Assembly: GCA_019307665.1 (NCBI GenBank)
Contig: JAFDJC010000116.1
Location: forward strand, 1 to 9,224
Direction of reading: 5' to 3'
Source of the DNA: Deltaproteobacteria bacterium
GTDB taxonomy: Bacteria; Desulfobacterota; Desulfobacteria; Desulfobacterales; SURF-7
Length of the DNA stretch: 9,224 nt
The notes beneath the pieces are model-generated. The model was not told where the DNA came from and did no database searches. It saw only the letters and a list, made by a program, of their open reading frames with translations. The translations under genes were made by a program, and so were the position numbers. The first letter of the stretch is position 1. Each line of letters opens with the position of its first letter. Below are positions 6,784-9,224 of this stretch, piece after piece.

Positions 6784-7848
6784 TTAATTTAACTTCTCCA
6801 CTTCCTCAAGTAGAATATCAACAAGTTTATCCTGTGGAATTTTTTTTTCTACTTTACCTTTTTTAAAAAGGATCCCAACACCATCCCCGCCGGCTATGCC
6901 GATATCAGCCTCTTTTGCTTCTCCAGGCCCATTCACGGCACAACCCATAATCGCAACTTTTACAGTTTTTTTGCTTGTTAAAAGCGCTTTTTCAACTCTC
7001 TCCGCGATATCGAACAGATTTATGTTGCATCGTCCACAGGTCGGGCATGAAATGATTTCAGGCCCTCTTTGTCTTATTCCAAGGGCTTTGAGGATTTCAA
7101 ATCCAACCCTTATTTCTTCTGTAGGGTCACGCGTGAGGGAAACCCTGATGGTGTCTCCGATACCTTCTGAAAGGAGCATGCCGATACCGAGTGATGATTT
7201 TACTATTCCGGAATATAGACCGCCTGCTTCAGTAACACCGACGTGCAGGGGGATATCGGTTTTTTCGGAAAGCCGGCGGTATGCTTTAACAGTCCTTCGA
7301 ACGTCTGACGCTTTGATGGATATTTTCAAATTGTAAAAACCAAAGGATTCTATTAAATCTATATTTCTTAGTGCGCTTTCAACCATGGCGTCAGCAGATG
7401 GTTTGCCATGTTTTGCCAGGATGTCTTTTTCAAGAGAGCCGGCGTTAACGCCGATCCTGATTGCAATGTTGTGTTTCCCGGCGCGTTCGACAACTGCCCG
7501 GACTTTTTCACTGCCGCCTATATTCCCGGGATTGATTCTTAGAGCGTCGGCACCGGCATCTGCGGCTGCCAAGGCGAGTCGATAGTCAAAATGGATGTCG
7601 GCTATCAGCGGGATTGATATCTGCTCCTTTATGGCAGATATTGCTTCCACCGCTTCTTTGTCCGGAACAGCCACTCTGATTATTTCACAACCGGCTTCTT
7701 CAAGACGTTTGATCTGTGAAACCGTGGCCTCAACATCCTGGGTATATGTATTTGTCATGGACTGAACGGTAACAGGGGCCTCCCCTCCGACCAGGACATC
7801 TCCGATGGATACCTGCCGGGTTATTTTTCTGGTGACAAAAGAGTTCAT
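6784..7848 (-). CDS. ispG: 4-hydroxy-3-methylbut-2-en-1-yl diphosphate synthase (IspG/GcpE)
   Basis: The 354-residue enzyme catalyses the penultimate step of the MEP isoprenoid pathway, reductive conversion of MEcPP to HMBPP, using a [4Fe-4S] cluster. The N-terminal TIM-barrel region is recognisable from RKITRQVSIGDVLVGG and PLIADIHFDYRLA (80-92), with the DALRINPGNIG segment at 101-111. Cluster ligands are C268, C271 (SCPTCGRC) and C303 in MGCAVNGPGEAKEADIG, with E310 as the fourth ligand, matching the E. coli positions closely. No long insertion is present, so it is the short bacterial form. Its start at 7848 lacks a clear Shine-Dalgarno. It appears to be the first gene of the ispG-proS-rel unit, with a possible promoter at 7904-7933. 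The common neighbours dxr and rseP are not upstream here. Confidence 0.97.
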   Translation of the reverse strand: MNSFVTRKITRQVSIGDVLVGGEAPVTVQSMTNTYTQDVEATVSQIKRLEEAGCEIIRVAVPDKEAVEAISAIKEQISIPLIADIHFDYRLALAAADAGADALRINPGNIGGSEKVRAVVERAGKHNIAIRIGVNAGSLEKDILAKHGKPSADAMVESALRNIDLIESFGFYNLKISIKASDVRRTVKAYRRLSEKTDIPLHVGVTEAGGLYSGIVKSSLGIGMLLSEGIGDTIRVSLTRDPTEEIRVGFEILKALGIRQRGPEIISCPTCGRCNINLFDIAERVEKALLTSKKTVKVAIMGCAVNGPGEAKEADIGIAGGDGVGILFKKGKVEKKIPQDKLVDILLEEVEKLN

Positions 7849-7903
7849 TTGTGTTATATTTTAAACATTGATATTAATCACATATGAAACCGATACAAAA
7901 CAA

Positions 7904-7933
7904 ATCTTAACATATTCCATAACAGCGTGTCCA
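7904..7933 (-). promoter_or_regulatory. Candidate promoter for ispG-proS-rel
   Basis: Read on the minus strand, TGGACA (five of six -35 matches, 7928-7933) is followed after 18 bp by TAAGAT (7904-7909). That hexamer matches four of six -10 positions and is preceded by an extended-minus-10 TGT. It would give a leader of roughly 50 nt before the ispG ATG. AT-rich sequence makes chance matches common, so this is tentative. Confidence 0.3.
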
Positions 7934-8133
7934 TCAAAGTTTTACAAAATTTTTAACAGATTTCATTTCCGTTACTTTTTAAGCGTTATTAAGTAAGCAA
8001 TCGTGGTGAACCCACAGCTATACCGTGGGACAATAACAGTTTGACATTTACAGGAATATATCAAGAAGCATTAACGTGAGGATAAGAGAATAGAGCAGTT
8101 TCAGTTGTTAAAATAGGATACCTCTTTTAGTCT

Positions 8134-8158
8134 GAAAATAAAGCCGCTTTGAGCGGTT
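8134..8158 (-). terminator. Probable rho-independent terminator of the CoA-transferase/GNAT gene
   Basis: Read on the minus strand, a GC-rich 5-bp stem (8152-8156 with 8144-8148) with a CAA triloop is followed by the T-rich tract CTTTATTTTC. It lies about 40 nt after the stop codon at 8199-8201. The stem is short, so termination may be partial. Its position would separate this gene from ispG. Confidence 0.5.
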
Positions 8159-8198
8159 CACAAATTAAGCCTCTGGTTTTGTCAAGGTGCATGCGACT

Positions 8199-9224
8199 TT
8201 ACTTTTCATCGCCATACCGGCAGCTTAACAACAGCTTGTTATCATCAAGAACGCTTGTAACTTTATAGGGCAGGGTATTAAAAAGATTTGTCATGGCCTT
8301 ATTCTCAGGAAAAGTATATGCAAAAAGGCCGGAGATACCGTTTTCCCTTGATGATTCAGCCAGTTTTTTCAGAAGAATTTTACCGAGCCCTTTGCCCTGA
8401 AATTCTTTGCTTATTGAGAAAGCGACTTCAGCCATATTTTTGGCGTGCTCCAGGAGACATTCACCGATACCGACGACCTTGCCAAAACCTATTTCGCCCA
8501 CAACGGCCAATATTGTGAGGTCGTTTATGTAATCAATCAGGGATATCCCCTCAACTTCATCATGAACAAAGCTGTTCTTGTCATGAAAAAATCTTGAGAC
8601 AACGTCTCCTTTTTCAAGATTATAGAAATGTTCCTGAATTCTTCTTTCATCCACAGGTTTGGCCGGTCGGATAGTAATCTCTTCTCCGTCTATGGTGATA
8701 ATTTCTTCAATATGAACAGGATATATGCCATGTATGGATTCGCTCAAAGTACGTTCAGGGCCAAGAAGTCCCATTTTCTTTGCCTGGTCAAAAAGTTCGT
8801 CTCTAAAGTCAGGATGGGCGATACTGATCATCGCCATTGCCCTTTCCTGAATACTTTTTCCAAAAAGATTTACAGCGCCGTATTCTGTGACAACATACTT
8901 GACATCACTTCTCGGTATAACGACTGCCGTATTGTTCAGCATTGGGACAATACGGCTTTTTTTACCATCTGAGCTGGTGGATGTTAAAAGGAGAATCGAC
9001 TTTCCGCCGAGGGAAGCGGACGATCCTCTGACAAAGTCAAGCATGCCTGTTACGCCTGTAAAATAATTATAGGGGAGAGCATCGGCAGCTGCCTGTCCTG
9101 TGAGGTCCATGGTCATGGCAACATTCATGGAAACCATTTTATTGTTACGCGCTATGATGGAAGGGTTGTTGACATAGTTTGACGGATGAAACTCAATGGC
9201 AGGGTTATCATGCAGGAACTCGTA
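8199..9224 (-). CDS. Acetyl-CoA hydrolase/CoA-transferase C-terminal domain fused to GNAT acetyltransferase, N-terminus cut by window edge
   Basis: The frame stays open to the right edge (first visible codon at 9224-9222), giving the last 341 residues. An ATG at 9137 is internal: the sequence before it (AIEFHPSNYVNNPSIIARNN) is family-conserved. Residues 1 to about 180 are the C-terminal half of an acetyl-CoA hydrolase/4-hydroxybutyrate CoA-transferase-like protein, with LDFVRG near 62, YVVTEYGAVNLFGKS near 110-124 and IAHPDFRDEL at 135-144. After a linker, residues about 182-339 form a GNAT domain with the acetyl-CoA-binding motif QGKGLG at 276-281 in VAFSISKEFQGKGLGKILL. The protein therefore probably handles acyl-CoA both as CoA donor/acceptor and as acetyl donor. 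Substrate and acetylation target cannot be read from the sequence. Where the family usually has GxGGQxDF, this protein has GVTGMLDF. The gene stands apart from ispG by 350 bp and a terminator. Confidence 0.9.
   Translation of the reverse strand, partial: YEFLHDNPAIEFHPSNYVNNPSIIARNNKMVSMNVAMTMDLTGQAAADALPYNYFTGVTGMLDFVRGSSASLGGKSILLLTSTSSDGKKSRIVPMLNNTAVVIPRSDVKYVVTEYGAVNLFGKSIQERAMAMISIAHPDFRDELFDQAKKMGLLGPERTLSESIHGIYPVHIEEIITIDGEEITIRPAKPVDERRIQEHFYNLEKGDVVSRFFHDKNSFVHDEVEGISLIDYINDLTILAVVGEIGFGKVVGIGECLLEHAKNMAEVAFSISKEFQGKGLGKILLKKLAESSRENGISGLFAYTFPENKAMTNLFNTLPYKVTSVLDDNKLLLSCRYGDEK

Larger units (their letters stand above)
7849..8198. other. 350-bp intergenic region without a recognisable gene
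   Basis: I see no coding potential above a chance 19-codon frame (7861-7920, minus). The ispG-proximal part is AT-rich and holds a candidate minus-strand promoter. The middle (7985-8037) can form small competing hairpins: CCCAC at 8011-8015 can pair with GTGGG at 8025-8029 or with GTGG at 8003-8006. It is bracketed by a 6-bp inverted repeat, GTTATT and AATAAC. The distal part carries a probable terminator for the upstream gene. No tRNA or known riboswitch pattern was recognised. Confidence 0.5.

Noticed and set aside
7868..7881. FNR/CRP-like box TTGAT-ATTA-ATCAC upstream of ispG (nine of ten matches)
   Set aside because: It lies in very AT-rich DNA, downstream of the candidate promoter and close to the start codon, where chance matches are common. 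No second site supports it.
7861..7920. 19-codon minus-strand frame upstream of ispG as a leader peptide
   Set aside because: It has no Shine-Dalgarno, regulatory codon run or downstream attenuator-like structure. Most of the candidate -10 region also lies inside it.
8041..8063. TTGACA on the plus strand in the ispG upstream gap as a promoter
   Set aside because: No -10 lies at proper spacing (TATATC is only about 11 bp away), and no rightward gene follows.

Overview
The window looks like ordinary chromosomal DNA from a Gram-negative, probably anaerobic bacterium. My best guess is the Desulfobacterota (deltaproteobacterial, Desulfobacterales-like). This is an inference from four things: a BamD lipoprotein (hence an outer membrane), a single long bifunctional RelA/SpoT protein, a short archaeal/eukaryote-like prolyl-tRNA synthetase next to ispG, and a CoA-transferase/hydrolase fused to a GNAT acetyltransferase. 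No phage, IS transposase, CRISPR array, tRNA or rRNA was seen.

Layout. Positions 2-1330 (minus) hold the first 443 residues of a RecD2-type helicase cut by the left edge. A divergent intergenic region follows, with a REP/inverted-REP pair (1361-1439) and a near-consensus promoter. That promoter reads rightward into thioredoxin (1609-1935) and, 5 nt later, bamD (1941-2654). A separate AT-rich promoter region precedes rpmB, ribosomal protein L28 (2739-2933). Everything further right reads leftward: rel/spoT (2930-5077), whose stop codon overlaps that of rpmB; proS (5240-6763); ispG (6784-7848); a 350-bp gap; and a CoA-transferase-GNAT fusion (8199-9224) cut by the right edge and followed by a probable terminator.

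How the genes work together. ispG-proS-rel looks like one leftward transcription unit: isoprenoid precursor synthesis, prolyl-tRNA charging, and the (p)ppGpp alarmone enzyme that senses uncharged tRNA. The thioredoxin-bamD pair joins cytoplasmic thiol reduction to outer-membrane protein assembly. The genes themselves are mostly housekeeping.

The most interesting material is non-coding. Two unrelated inverted pairs of palindromic repeats occur, one upstream of recD2/trxA and one filling almost the whole proS-rel gap. In both, the two copies differ by paired changes that keep the hairpins intact, which points to selection on folded structure or to a structure-dependent mobile repeat. I found no evidence for a wholly new multi-gene system.
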